Numbered from the stretch's first letter, positions 34,277 through 43,229 are shown. The stretch: DNA of 64,000 nucleotides from Thermopetrobacter sp. TC1 (GCF_000746275.1 NZ_KN050829.1:134129-198128); one strand, 5' to 3'. A program made the numbers and translations. Notes: generated by a model from the letters alone, not told the origin.

Positions 34277-35116
34277 TTACGAAGCCGCCTTGTTGCGCTC
34301 ATCAGCGGCAGTGTTCGCCGCAGGTCGATTTTCAACCGAGCCGCCGGCGGCAGCAGCTGCGGCTGTCGCGGCCGGGCCGTGCGCCTTCATGCGGGCGGTA
34401 TCCAGGCCGTCCTGCAGGACGATCTCCTCCGCCAGCCGCTCCAGCGCCGCCGCCTCCGCCAGCCCCAGCCATTCGTTGGGATCGGCACCCTCCGGCAGGA
34501 ACTGCCAGCGCATGAAGCCGGGCTCCATGTGCGCATACCCCATGCGCACCATATGCCCGCGCGTGGCCATGGCATTGCCGATCAGGGCCCAGAGGGCGAC
34601 AGGCTGCCATTTCATCAGCGCCAGCAGCATGCCCAGCCGCGAGAAGACCTCCACAAGCCGCCGGTTGCGCACATGCCGGTCCACCCACAGCTCGCCATGA
34701 TACACCACCGGGCCGGCAATGCGATGCGACACGGAAGTGTCCGGCACCTGCACCGAATCGGGAATGATCAGCTCGTTGCGCTTCAGATAGATGCCGAGAA
34801 CCCAGCCCAGCGCCCATTCCGCCAGCGAGGGATCGGCCACATCCAGCCGGAAGGCCTGCAGCGCCCGCACGGTGTCCTCACCATCGCGCACCGCCATCCA
34901 GAAGGCGCGCGCCGGCGGCAGGAAGGTCACCGCCGGATCGAATAGCGGCGCCTCCCGCCCCTGACGCACTGTGCGGCGACAGGCGCTGAACGCTTCCATG
35001 TCGCCGGAAATGGACAGCGCAAACCCCCCCGCTGTGATCTCGCGCTCGAGAATGGCGCAGGCCCGGGCCACCGCCAGGGGATTGTGCAAATGGCGCGGAC
35101 TGCGATCGTCAGACAT
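34277..35116 (-). CDS. Protein of unknown function
   Basis: A 279-residue soluble protein with no family I recognise. It starts MSDDRSPRHLHNPLAVARAC after a perfect AGGAGG ribosome site. Features are an Arg- and Trp-containing middle (FWMAVRDGEDTVRALQAFRL, MLLALMKWQPVALWALIGNA) and an Ala-rich C-terminal tail (GPAATAAAAAAGGS). The size and charged/aromatic pattern would fit an acyltransferase-like or regulator fold, but that is only a guess. It sits between the EamA permease gene and the fructosamine-kinase-like gene, all on one strand. Confidence 0.6.
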   Translation of the reverse strand: MSDDRSPRHLHNPLAVARACAILEREITAGGFALSISGDMEAFSACRRTVRQGREAPLFDPAVTFLPPARAFWMAVRDGEDTVRALQAFRLDVADPSLAEWALGWVLGIYLKRNELIIPDSVQVPDTSVSHRIAGPVVYHGELWVDRHVRNRRLVEVFSRLGMLLALMKWQPVALWALIGNAMATRGHMVRMGYAHMEPGFMRWQFLPEGADPNEWLGLAEAAALERLAEEIVLQDGLDTARMKAHGPAATAAAAAAGGSVENRPAANTAADERNKAAS

Positions 35117-35163
35117 GACATGCCTCCTGCCTGCGCAAGAAAAGCCCTCAAAGCCCTTGTGGA

Positions 35164-36093
35164 TCATTCTGCCGGCGAGGCCTGCATCACCGTCAGGCGA
35201 TAGCGATACAGCCGCCACAGCGAGTGGGCAAACAGCGTGGCAATGACAATGGCACCGCCGACCATCGCCCGCGGCGTGGGCACCTCGCCGAACAGCAGCC
35301 AGATCCAGATCGGCGTGAGCACCGTATCCAGCAGGAAGAACATCGCGACCTCCGCCGAGGGAATGTAGCGGGGGCTGATGGCGATCAGCCCGGAAGCCAC
35401 CGGCATGACGATGAGGCCATTGAGCATCACCCAGCTCCAGCTGGAGGCGGGCATGTACAGCGTCGGCGCCAGGGTAAGGGCGATGAGGGCGGACACCAGC
35501 GAGCCCGTGGCCAGGGAAGTGACCACATTGCGCCCGGTCTTGCGGATGATGGTCAGCGCCACCGCCGTGCACATGGCCACGATCAGCGCCATGATGTCAC
35601 CCACCCAGGTGCCGGTTTCCAGCCCGTCCCAGACGATGATGCCAACACCGATGAAGGACAGAATCACCGCCAGCCATGTCCAGACGGGAATGTCCTCCTT
35701 CAGCACCAGCCAGGCGAGCACGGCGGCGAAAATGGGATTGAGCGCCAGAATGAAGACGAGATTGGCCGCCGTTGTCTTGCCGATGGCGGCGATGAACAGG
35801 ATGTTGGCCAGCGTGTTGGTGCCGGCAACGGCAATGCCCGGCCAGCCGTTGAGAAACGGCTCGCGATGCGTTCGCCAGCGAAAGAAGTACCACCAGAGAA
35901 AGATGGCGGTGAACAGGAAGATGCCGCGCGCGAAGATCAGCGTCCAGTGATCGATGCTTCCGTCCGGATTGGCCAGGCGCAGCAGTGGAATGTCGAGCGT
36001 GAAGAGAATGCCGCCGATGGTTGCGATCAGCAGCCCCTTTTTATGATCGTCGTTCTCCCCTAAAGGCCTGCGCGTCATGGTTTTCTGGTCCAC
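35164..36093 (-). CDS. EamA-family (DMT superfamily) transporter
   Basis: A 309-residue inner-membrane permease with about ten helices in two EamA repeats: GLLIATIGGILFTLDIPLLR with helices to about residue 155, and VALTIIRKTGRNVV onward to about 300. The ends of both repeats have the Pro/Gly pattern of the family (LALNPIFAAVLAWLVLKEDI; LLDTVLTPIWIWLLFGEVP). Such proteins export amino acids, metabolites or drugs; the substrate is unknown. Two 22-bp direct repeats lie 71-126 bases upstream and may be its operator. Confidence 0.88.
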   Translation of the reverse strand: MDQKTMTRRPLGENDDHKKGLLIATIGGILFTLDIPLLRLANPDGSIDHWTLIFARGIFLFTAIFLWWYFFRWRTHREPFLNGWPGIAVAGTNTLANILFIAAIGKTTAANLVFILALNPIFAAVLAWLVLKEDIPVWTWLAVILSFIGVGIIVWDGLETGTWVGDIMALIVAMCTAVALTIIRKTGRNVVTSLATGSLVSALIALTLAPTLYMPASSWSWVMLNGLIVMPVASGLIAISPRYIPSAEVAMFFLLDTVLTPIWIWLLFGEVPTPRAMVGGAIVIATLFAHSLWRLYRYRLTVMQASPAE

Positions 36094-36163
36094 TCTCCGC
36101 CCCCGAATCGCATCTCTCCCCCCTTAGCGCCGATTAGTTAACCGCCAAACCTTGCCCCAAGCC

Positions 36164-36219
36164 AATGTTCATTCATACAGGTTTAAGCCCGCCGGGTAAT
36201 GTTCATTCATACAGGTTTA
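36164..36219 (-). promoter_or_regulatory. Two 22-bp direct repeats upstream of the EamA gene
   Basis: The same 22 bases, beginning AATGTTCATTCATACAGG, occur at 36164-36185 and 36198-36219, with a 34-base period. They lie between the cobM stop and the permease start. Each half contains ATGTTCATTCAT, a partly symmetric core like many TetR-type operators. They are candidate regulator sites for the permease, or the residue of a small duplication. Confidence 0.5.
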
Positions 36220-36223
36220 CCAT

Positions 36224-37009
36224 TCATGAACGATTGGCCTTTTCCTGCCGTCCTGTTCCGGGGCGCAGGATGTGACGGAAGGCGGAATCGTAAAGGGCGG
36301 AGGGCGTTTGCAATGTTTTGCCGATGGCGCCGCCAACGAGAACAAGGGCGGTGCGGGTGATCTTTGCCGCGCGCACCTTCTCGCGGATGTCGGCAAGCGT
36401 GCCGCGGATGATCACCTGATCGGGCCAGCTGGCGCGGGCAATGACGATCACCGGCGCATCGGGGCCCAAAACCGGCTCCAGCTCCCGGCGGATGGCGGCA
36501 AGATGCCGCACGGCCAGATGAATGCACAATGTGGCGCCGCTTTGGGCATGATGGCGCAAGGTGTCGCCTTCCGGCATAGGCGAGGCCTTGCCCGGCATGC
36601 GGGTGAGAATCACCGTCTGGGCGATGCCGGGCAGGGTGAGCTCAGTCTTCAGCGCGGCGGCAGCGGCGGCAAAGGCCGGCACGCCCGGCACCACCTCATA
36701 GGGAATGTCCAGGGCATCCAGCGCCAGCATCTGCTCGGCAATGGCGCCGTAAAGCGAGGGATCGCCGGAGTGCACCCGCGCAACATCCAGCCCCTGTTCA
36801 TGGGCCATGCGCATCTCCTGCACGATCTCCTTTAGTGTCAGGGCGGCGGTATCGATCACGCGCGCCCCTTCAGGGGCTGCAGCCACCACCTCCTGAGGCA
36901 CCAGCGAGCCGGCATAAAGGCAGACCGGACAGCGCTTTATCAGGCGCAAGCCCCGCACGGTGATCAGGTCCGGCGCGCCCGGCCCGGCGCCGATGAAATA
37001 CACGGTCAT
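36224..37009 (-). CDS. cobM: Precorrin-4 C11-methyltransferase (CobM/CbiF)
   Basis: A 261-residue SAM-dependent tetrapyrrole methylase. Evidence: VYFIGAGPGAPDLITVRGLR at the N-terminus, YAGSLVPQEVVAAAPEGARV, VARVHSGDPSLYGAIAEQM and a Pro/Ala-rich region ahead of ILTRMPGKASPMPEGDTL. It methylates C11 of the corrin precursor. It is the last gene of the leftward cobalamin operon, 18 bases after the CbiG/CobJ fusion gene. Confidence 0.95.
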   Translation of the reverse strand: MTVYFIGAGPGAPDLITVRGLRLIKRCPVCLYAGSLVPQEVVAAAPEGARVIDTAALTLKEIVQEMRMAHEQGLDVARVHSGDPSLYGAIAEQMLALDALDIPYEVVPGVPAFAAAAAALKTELTLPGIAQTVILTRMPGKASPMPEGDTLRHHAQSGATLCIHLAVRHLAAIRRELEPVLGPDAPVIVIARASWPDQVIIRGTLADIREKVRAAKITRTALVLVGGAIGKTLQTPSALYDSAFRHILRPGTGRQEKANRS

Positions 37010-37027
37010 GACATCTGTCCGTTTCTG

Positions 37028-38836
37028 TCATTGCCTGCGCACTGCATCCGTCTTGCCGGCATAGCCCCGCGGGGTAAAGGCCCGCTGTGCGCCGGCATGG
37101 GGGATCATGCGGCTTTCACTGTTGCCGACAAGAACGATGGAGAGCATGTCCACATCCGCACAATTCACCGCTTTCAGCGGCACAATCCGCACCTGTTCCT
37201 CCGCACGCCCGAGGTTGGAGGCGATGATCACCGGCGTCTCTTCCGGCCGCCATTGCCGCAGGATATTCAAGGCCTCCTTCAGATGCCGCATGCGCCGCCG
37301 CGAGCGCGGATTGTAGAAGGCCACGACGAAATCCGCTTTCGCCGCCGCCTCAATGCGCCGCCTGATCACAGGCCAGGGGGTGAGCAGATCGGAAAGGGAA
37401 ATGGCGCAGAAATCATGCCCGATGAGCGCACCGGCCCGGGCCGATGCCATTTGCAACGCGGTAATGCCGGGAATGACCTCAATCTCGATGCCGGATGCAG
37501 CGGCGGGCAGGGTGGCATCCTCCGCCAGCGTTTCATACACAAGCGAGGCCATGGCATAGATGGCGGCATCACCGGAGCAGAGCAGGGCGACAGTTTTGCC
37601 TTCTGCCGCCAGGGTCAGGGCATGGCGCACGCGCGCCTTCTCCGCGCCGATGGGGTAGGGATGCAGGGTCTTGCCCCGGGCAAGATCCCGGGCAAGATCA
37701 AGATAGAGCGCATAGCCCACCCAGTGTTCGGCGCAAAGCAGGGCTTCCTCCGCGGCATGGGTGCGCTGGCGGGGGTCGCCCGGCCCGATGCCGACCACGA
37801 ACAGCCGGCCGCGCTCCCGACCGGCAAGAGAAGCAGGCGGCGTTTTCGCCGCGGCGATGGCAAGAGTGAGCTGCTGATCCGCATCGATTTGCTTTTCAAC
37901 GATCAAGCGGCCCTCATTGCCGGCAAGCAGAAGGGCCGCCGCTTCCGCCACCGAAGGCGTTTCCACCGCATCCCTGACCGCCTGCGAGGGGTTGGGCACC
38001 GCAACCTGCGCCAGCTCGTGCGCATCAAACAGGCGCAAGGGCGCATCAAACGCGGCGCTCAGAGCGTGCAGGGCCGGCTCGTCAGCCTTCAGCGCAAGGG
38101 TGCCTATGGCGGCCACGGCCCCTTCCGCCAGCCCCTGTTCGGCAAGCACCGCATGCGCAAGGGCAACCAGCGCCTCCGGATTGGCCCCGCGTGCGCATCC
38201 CGCACCGATCATCAGCGTGCGCGGATGATAAACGAGATGGCGGCTATTCCCCTCAACAGCGCGCGCGGTTGCACTGATGCGTAAAGGGCCTTGCTCACTC
38301 CACGGGAGATTCGCCCTGACCAGCCACGGCGCCTCACCCTCAAGGCGCACACCGGCGCCATTGAGCAGGGCAGCGGTGAAGGCCTTCACATCCTGCGGAT
38401 TGGCCAGCCGCCAGCCGGGCGGCGGATCATCAAGCGCGACATTGAAATGCAGATCACTGGCGGTGGTGATCACGGCCTCGCCCTGCAGGGCCTTGGCGAT
38501 GCGCTGGGCCAGCCGGTTTGCCCCCTTGTGCCCCCCAAGCAGCGGGATGACAAAGCGGCCGTCTTCGGAAAGGATGAGAACCGGCGGCTCCTGATGCTTG
38601 TCCGTAAGAAGCGGTGCCAGCGCCCGCATGACGATCCCGGCGGCGCACACGGCGATGATCGGACGGCCGGCCCGAAAGGCCTGCCGTAAACTTTCAGCCG
38701 GCCTTGGGGGAGAAAGGGCAAGCGTGCCGTTTACGATATCGGCCGCGCGCTCGGCCACCTCACTCGCGCCTGCATGGAGCGCGAGCACGAGCGGCGTTGC
38801 CTTCGCCTCCCTGTCCTGCGCGTAAGGCGAGGTCAT
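37028..38836 (-). CDS. cobJ: CbiG-CobJ fusion (cobalt-precorrin ring opening plus precorrin-3B C17-methyltransferase)
   Basis: A 602-residue fusion protein. Residues about 15-140 form the CbiG N-terminal part (AVCAAGIVMRALAPLLTDK, VIPLLGGHKGANRLAQRIA, ITTASD). Residues about 205-325 are the CbiG C-terminal, CobE-like domain (LMIGAGCARGANPEALVAL). From about 343 comes the methylase CobJ/CbiH (RLFVVGIGPGDPRQRT, LLCSGDAAIYAMASLVYE, FYNPRSRRRMRHLKEAL). CbiG opens the delta-lactone in the route with early cobalt insertion, which agrees with the CbiX gene in this operon. It overlaps cobI by ATGA. Confidence 0.92.
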   Translation of the reverse strand: MTSPYAQDREAKATPLVLALHAGASEVAERAADIVNGTLALSPPRPAESLRQAFRAGRPIIAVCAAGIVMRALAPLLTDKHQEPPVLILSEDGRFVIPLLGGHKGANRLAQRIAKALQGEAVITTASDLHFNVALDDPPPGWRLANPQDVKAFTAALLNGAGVRLEGEAPWLVRANLPWSEQGPLRISATARAVEGNSRHLVYHPRTLMIGAGCARGANPEALVALAHAVLAEQGLAEGAVAAIGTLALKADEPALHALSAAFDAPLRLFDAHELAQVAVPNPSQAVRDAVETPSVAEAAALLLAGNEGRLIVEKQIDADQQLTLAIAAAKTPPASLAGRERGRLFVVGIGPGDPRQRTHAAEEALLCAEHWVGYALYLDLARDLARGKTLHPYPIGAEKARVRHALTLAAEGKTVALLCSGDAAIYAMASLVYETLAEDATLPAAASGIEIEVIPGITALQMASARAGALIGHDFCAISLSDLLTPWPVIRRRIEAAAKADFVVAFYNPRSRRRMRHLKEALNILRQWRPEETPVIIASNLGRAEEQVRIVPLKAVNCADVDMLSIVLVGNSESRMIPHAGAQRAFTPRGYAGKTDAVRRQ

Positions 38837-39570
38837 TCCCCTGTCCTTGCTTGATGTGCCGGCGTGGCTGAAACGGGCGCGTGCGGTGTGACCACGATAA
38901 TGGAAAAATAAGGATCGTCCATGTCCGCCGCCTCGGCAAGGGGCAGCACGCGTTGACTGGTCAGGCCGATATCGGCGATCAGCCAGGCCTTTGCCAGCAG
39001 CCCCACCTGATCGAGAAGCCTGTGAATGCGGCTGCGATGTAGCCCCACCTTGATGAAGGCAAGGGCAGCCGGGCCCTGTTCAAGCTCGCGGGCTAGCCGC
39101 TCTTCATCAGCCGTGGCCGGCAGGATCTTCAGGATCTCGGCTCCCAGTGCCAATGGCGCGCCCATCACGGCGGCCGCGGCCGAAACCGCCATCACCCCGG
39201 GTACTGCGCGTTTTTCAAAGGTTTCTGGCACATGCTGGGCCAGATGCACAAAGCTGCCGTGAAACAGCGGATCGCCCAGGCAGAGATAGGCCACATCCCG
39301 CCCTGCGGCGAGATGCGCACAAATCCTTTCCGCCGCCGCCGCATAGGCGGCTTTCAGGCGTTCGCCCCTCTCGCCGAAGGGAATGGCAAGCGGCAGGGTG
39401 ATAGCCTCTTCCGGAATGAAGGGGCGGGCGATCTCATAGGCGCGCGAACGCCCTGATGAGCCCACCGGCCAGGCCACCACCGGTGCCAGCGAGAGGATGC
39501 GCCAGGCCTTCAGCGTGATCAGTTCCGGATCGCCCGGGCCCAGCCCCAGGCCGTAGAGAATGCCGCTCAT
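38833..39570 (-). CDS. cobI: Precorrin-2 C20-methyltransferase (CobI/CbiL)
   Basis: A 245-residue methylase starting MSGILYGLGLGPGDPELITL. Other family blocks: VVAWPVGSSGRSRAYEIARP, AYLCLGDPLFHGSFVHLA and VPGVMAVSAAAAVMGAPLAL. It adds the C20 methyl group to precorrin-2 or cobalt-factor II. The start at 39570 overlaps the cobL stop by ATGA; a longer open frame exists but lies inside cobL. Confidence 0.94.
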   Translation of the reverse strand: MSGILYGLGLGPGDPELITLKAWRILSLAPVVAWPVGSSGRSRAYEIARPFIPEEAITLPLAIPFGERGERLKAAYAAAAERICAHLAAGRDVAYLCLGDPLFHGSFVHLAQHVPETFEKRAVPGVMAVSAAAAVMGAPLALGAEILKILPATADEERLARELEQGPAALAFIKVGLHRSRIHRLLDQVGLLAKAWLIADIGLTSQRVLPLAEAADMDDPYFSIIVVTPHAPVSATPAHQARTGE

Positions 39571-40817
39571 GCCGCCCTGTCCTTGACATAGCGCCATTGC
39601 GTGATCGCCAGTGCCGGCCGGAAGGTGCGCATGCGCCCCAGCGCCTCGGCCCGGTTCTCGCTTAAACGCACCAGATCGCCGCCATGCCGCGCATGCCGGT
39701 TCATCAGCTGCGTTTCCCCTTCCATGGTCACGGCATTGGCGATGAGCACACCGCCCGGATTGAGCGCGGCAAGGGTGAAATCAAGGATGTCCTCGCGGCC
39801 CACCCCGCCGCCGATGAACACCGCATCCGGTGCCGGCAGATCGGCGAGAGCTTCAGGCGCCTCGCCATGCACCACCGTCAGGCCCACGCCGCCGAGACGG
39901 TCGATGTTCTCCTCGATCATCCGGCAGCGCTTCTCATCGCGCTCCACGGCATAGCCGCGGGCTTCCGGCCCGGCAATGCGGATCCACTCCACCGCAACCG
40001 AGCCGCAGCCTGCGCCCACATCCCACAGCACCGCATGCGGCCTTGGCGCCAGCATGGAGACGGTGACCGCCCGCAAAGAGCGCTTGGTGATCTGCCCGTC
40101 ATGCACGAAGGCCTCATCAGGAAGCCCCGGCGCCAGCGGCAGGATTTGCGCCTGCGCATCCGCCTTCACCTCAACCGCCAGCACGTGAAACCCGGGAAAG
40201 TCCGCGCGGTTGCCTTCGGCAATCTCCGCTGCGGTCAGGGTTTCGCGGCTTTCCTTGCGGGTGCCCATCCAGGAGAGGATGGTCATGCGCGACTGTGAAA
40301 ATCCCCTGCGCACCAGCCGCCGTGCCGCCTTCAGGGGCGTGGCGCTGTTCTCACCGATGATGAGCAGCCGCGCCCCCGGCAGGATGTGCCGCTCCAGACA
40401 GGCGCCGCGCCTGCCGTGCAGTGTTAATGTCCGCACATGCTGCAACGGCCAGCCCATGCGCGCCGCCGCCAGGGAAAAGGCGGAAGGGGCAGGATGCACC
40501 ACCATCTCCTCCGGCGGCACCCAGCGGGTCAGCAGCGGTCCTGCGCCATACCAGAAGGGTGAGCCGGTGAGCACCACCGCCACCCTTTTGCCCTGTTGCC
40601 TCAAACTGGCGATTTCCTCGCCCAGAACCCGGAAAGGCGAGGGCCAGGTGCGCACCTGTGCCTGCACCGCCTCGGGCAGAAGCCCGGCGATGCGCCGGGA
40701 GGTGAAGATCACCTCGGCCTCAAACAGCGCCCGCGTTGCCGGCATGGTGAGCGAATCCATGCCTGAGGCCTGCATGCCGATGACAACAAGCGGGGGGCTT
40801 TTGCGTGCTGTCTTCAT
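39567..40817 (-). CDS. cobL: Precorrin-6Y C5,15-methyltransferase, decarboxylating (CobL; CbiE-CbiT fusion)
   Basis: A 416-residue two-domain protein. The CbiE-like part (to about residue 205) has VVIGMQASGMDSLTMPATRA, VVLTGSPFWYGAGPLLTRW and GENSATPLKAARRLVRRGF. The CbiT-like part has the Rossmann methylase pattern LWDVGAGCGSVAVEWIRIAG, VVHGEAPEALADLPAPDAVF and GGVGREDILDFTLAALNPGG. It methylates C5 and C15 and decarboxylates the C12 acetate. It overlaps cobH upstream and cobI downstream by 4 bases each. Confidence 0.94.
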   Translation of the reverse strand: MKTARKSPPLVVIGMQASGMDSLTMPATRALFEAEVIFTSRRIAGLLPEAVQAQVRTWPSPFRVLGEEIASLRQQGKRVAVVLTGSPFWYGAGPLLTRWVPPEEMVVHPAPSAFSLAAARMGWPLQHVRTLTLHGRRGACLERHILPGARLLIIGENSATPLKAARRLVRRGFSQSRMTILSWMGTRKESRETLTAAEIAEGNRADFPGFHVLAVEVKADAQAQILPLAPGLPDEAFVHDGQITKRSLRAVTVSMLAPRPHAVLWDVGAGCGSVAVEWIRIAGPEARGYAVERDEKRCRMIEENIDRLGGVGLTVVHGEAPEALADLPAPDAVFIGGGVGREDILDFTLAALNPGGVLIANAVTMEGETQLMNRHARHGGDLVRLSENRAEALGRMRTFRPALAITQWRYVKDRAA

Positions 40818-41458
40818 CCGCCCGCCTCCCCGTTTTTCGCCCGCAGATGCAAAATGGCGTTAAACGCCGCCGCCGCCATGCCGGCGCCGCCGCGCCGGCC
40901 CAAAAGGGTGGCGATGGGAATGCCGCGCGGGTTTCCATCCAGCTCCGCCTTGGATTCCGCCGCCCCGACAAAGCCCACGGGAAAGGCAATGATGGCCGCT
41001 GGCTTCGGCGCACCGGCATCAATCATCTCAAGCAGGGTGAACAGGGCCGTGGGCGCATTGCCGATGATGCACACCGCACCATCAAGATGTTCGCGCCACA
41101 GGGCCGTGGCCGCTGCCGCCCGCGTCACTTTCAGCCGCCGCGCCCGCTCAATCGTCTCCGCATCGTTGATGCGGCAGATCACCTCCACGCCCTCTGGCAA
41201 CAGCCGCCGCGCCAGACCGCAGGCCACCATGGTCACATCCACCAGCACCGGCCGCTTCGCCTCAAGCGCGCCATGCACCGCCTCGGGCAGGGAAAGGTCG
41301 ATCCTGAGGTCTTCGGCGATATCAGGCATGCCGCAGGCATGTATCACGCGCAGGACGATGGAACGGATATCCTCTGGAAGAGCGGAGAGATCCACCTCTT
41401 CCATGATGCGGGAGAAGGAAAGGCGATAGATTTCGTCCGGATCGTTGATGAAGTCCAT
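40814..41458 (-). CDS. cobH: Precorrin-8X methylmutase (CobH/CbiC)
   Basis: A 214-residue enzyme that moves a methyl group from C11 to C12 to give hydrogenobyrinate or cobyrinate. Family blocks: PDEIYRLSFSRIMEEVDLS, VLRVIHACGMPDIAEDLRI with the catalytic His, ALEAKRPVLVDVTMVACGL and IIAFPVGFVGAAESKAEL. It starts 16 bases after the cbiX stop and overlaps cobL. Confidence 0.96.
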   Translation of the reverse strand: MDFINDPDEIYRLSFSRIMEEVDLSALPEDIRSIVLRVIHACGMPDIAEDLRIDLSLPEAVHGALEAKRPVLVDVTMVACGLARRLLPEGVEVICRINDAETIERARRLKVTRAAAATALWREHLDGAVCIIGNAPTALFTLLEMIDAGAPKPAAIIAFPVGFVGAAESKAELDGNPRGIPIATLLGRRGGAGMAAAAFNAILHLRAKNGEAGG

Positions 41459-41473
41459 GAGCGCCGTGTCGGT

Positions 41474-42856
41474 TCAGTCCTCGTCCTGCTTCAGCGAAAG
41501 CGGCCCCAGCGGGTGATCCGCATGAGGGTAGGGCGCATGGGTGTGATGATGGTGATGATGCGGCGCATGCTGTGCGCCAGCCATCGCATGTCCGCCGGAT
41601 GCTGCAGCACCGGACGGATCATCAGACCCTTTCCCCACCCCCGCTTCGGACAGGCTATCGCCCTTCGCGTGCATATGTCCATTGGTCATATGGGCATATC
41701 GCGAACTGTTCTGATGTAAATCAGCACCTTTTTCCCGGGCCTGATCGAGGTCGGATTCCGCCTGTGCATTGTCCGGATCATGCCCCTGCGCGGCATTGCC
41801 CGGCGCATTGTTTTCATGATCAGGATCATGCGCATGATGGTGGTGATGGTCATGGCCATGATCGTGGGTGTGGAAATGGGCATGGTCATGGTCGTGTCCG
41901 TGTCCGTGCGCGTGGGCATGCGTGTGCGTGTGCTCATGCTCATGTCCATGCCCATGCCCATGCCCGTGCTCATGCAGTCCTGTTCCGATACCTTCCACGT
42001 GATGATGATGGCTCATCTGCGGCTCGCCCACCTGATGCTCGAAGGCCGGAAGCTGCGTGCGATACTTGCACAGGGCGCAGTTCATGGCCGTATCGCCGGC
42101 AAGAATGCCGCGCGCCCGCTCGATGAAGGTCTCCACCACCAGCGGATGGTCGTTCAGATAGGGCGCCTTGATGATCTCGACATCCGGATGGGCCCGTGCC
42201 GCTTTGTCCGCCGCGGCATAGATGCGCTCCACCAGAATCCCGGTGAACAGAAAGTAGGGAAAGACGATGATACGCTTGAACCCCAGCCGCACCACACGCT
42301 CAAGTGCCGCCCCCACCAGGGGGAAGGTCACGCCGGAATAGGCCGTTTCCGCCCAGCCGAAGCCGAAGCCTTCCAGCAGCAGGCGGGTGAGCTTGGCCAC
42401 ATTGGCGTTGGCATCGGGATCGGAAGAGCCACGCCCCACCACCAGCAGCAGGGTGTCATGGGCATGCACCGGCTTATCCGCCGCGGCGATCGCCTCCTCG
42501 ATGCGTGCCTTGGCCGCGTGAATCATCTTGGCATCCAGCCCCAGCTCCCGCGCATAGTCGATGCGAATGCCATGCTCCGCCGCATAGGCGTTCAGCACCG
42601 AGGGGATGTCATTCTTGGCATGTCCGGCGGCAAAAAGCATGCCCGGCACCGCCAGAATGCGCGTACACCCCTTTGCGCGCAGCTTGTCCAGCCCCTCGCG
42701 CAGAACGGGGCGGGCAAATTCCAGATAGCCGTGTTCCACCGGCCATTCGCCGTTCACTTTCGCGCGGATTTTGTCGGTCAGCGTGGCGAATTCCTCAACG
42801 GCGCGTTCATCGCGGCTGCCGTGCCCGCAGATCATCAGGCCAATGGTTTCGGACAT
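41474..42856 (-). CDS. cbiX: Sirohydrochlorin cobaltochelatase (CbiX) with Fe-S Cys pair and very His-rich tail
   Basis: A 460-residue chelatase, first gene of the operon. There are two CbiX repeats: residues 1-125 (LMICGHGSRDERAVEEFAT with His12; GMLFAAGHAKND with His79) and 130-250 (LLLVVGRGSSDPDANANVA). Cys260-x2-Cys263 (NCALCKYRTQLPAFEHQ) resembles the iron-sulfur site of some CbiX proteins. Residues about 282-348 alternate His with Gly, Glu, Thr, Ala or Asp, and a second His cluster lies near the end (HAPHHHHHHTHA). Such tails are thought to hold cobalt or nickel. The 370 bases upstream hold no recognisable cobalamin riboswitch. Confidence 0.93.
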   Translation of the reverse strand: MSETIGLMICGHGSRDERAVEEFATLTDKIRAKVNGEWPVEHGYLEFARPVLREGLDKLRAKGCTRILAVPGMLFAAGHAKNDIPSVLNAYAAEHGIRIDYARELGLDAKMIHAAKARIEEAIAAADKPVHAHDTLLLVVGRGSSDPDANANVAKLTRLLLEGFGFGWAETAYSGVTFPLVGAALERVVRLGFKRIIVFPYFLFTGILVERIYAAADKAARAHPDVEIIKAPYLNDHPLVVETFIERARGILAGDTAMNCALCKYRTQLPAFEHQVGEPQMSHHHHVEGIGTGLHEHGHGHGHGHEHEHTHTHAHAHGHGHDHDHAHFHTHDHGHDHHHHHAHDPDHENNAPGNAAQGHDPDNAQAESDLDQAREKGADLHQNSSRYAHMTNGHMHAKGDSLSEAGVGKGSDDPSGAAASGGHAMAGAQHAPHHHHHHTHAPYPHADHPLGPLSLKQDED

Positions 42857-43229
42857 GGGACCGGTTCCTCCTTGTCTCGCACGGGGCGGCCGAGCGCTAC
42901 GGGTGCGCTGCCGCCCCAGGATGCAAGGCAGGACCGTTCGCGGAAATAGAGATCATCTGCGCAAGACAGCTTTCGGTGCCTGGGGGAAGGCGAGGGCAGG
43001 AAACGAGAGATGCGTGAAGGGCATGAAACCACCACATGAAGAAGGATGGGTATTACCTTGAAAGGAAAATGTTTTCCGATTCCTCTATGCCTCTCGCCTC
43101 TTTCCCGGCCCCCGGTTTGGGTCGGCCGCACCGAAATGCTTGGGCAGTTCCCGACAAACGGAACGCTGCTTGCGGTTTCAGGGTTTGCAGGCTTTGGGGA
43201 TAGGCCCTCGCCGCGGATGCGTCAACGTC
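42857..43229. other. Leader and promoter region of the cobalamin operon
   Basis: About 370 bases without a gene between the HAD gene and cbiX. I looked on both strands for the B12-box and core of a cobalamin riboswitch and found neither. A perfect 6+6 inverted repeat, GGAAAATGTTTTCC (43064-43077), may be a regulator site about 210 bases from the cbiX start. An inverted repeat (GGGGCGGC at 42884-42891 with GCCGCCCC at 42911-42918) lies close to the start codon. Confidence 0.4.

Noticed and set aside
42857-43229. Cobalamin riboswitch before cbiX
   Set aside because: Neither strand shows the B12-box or the conserved core.
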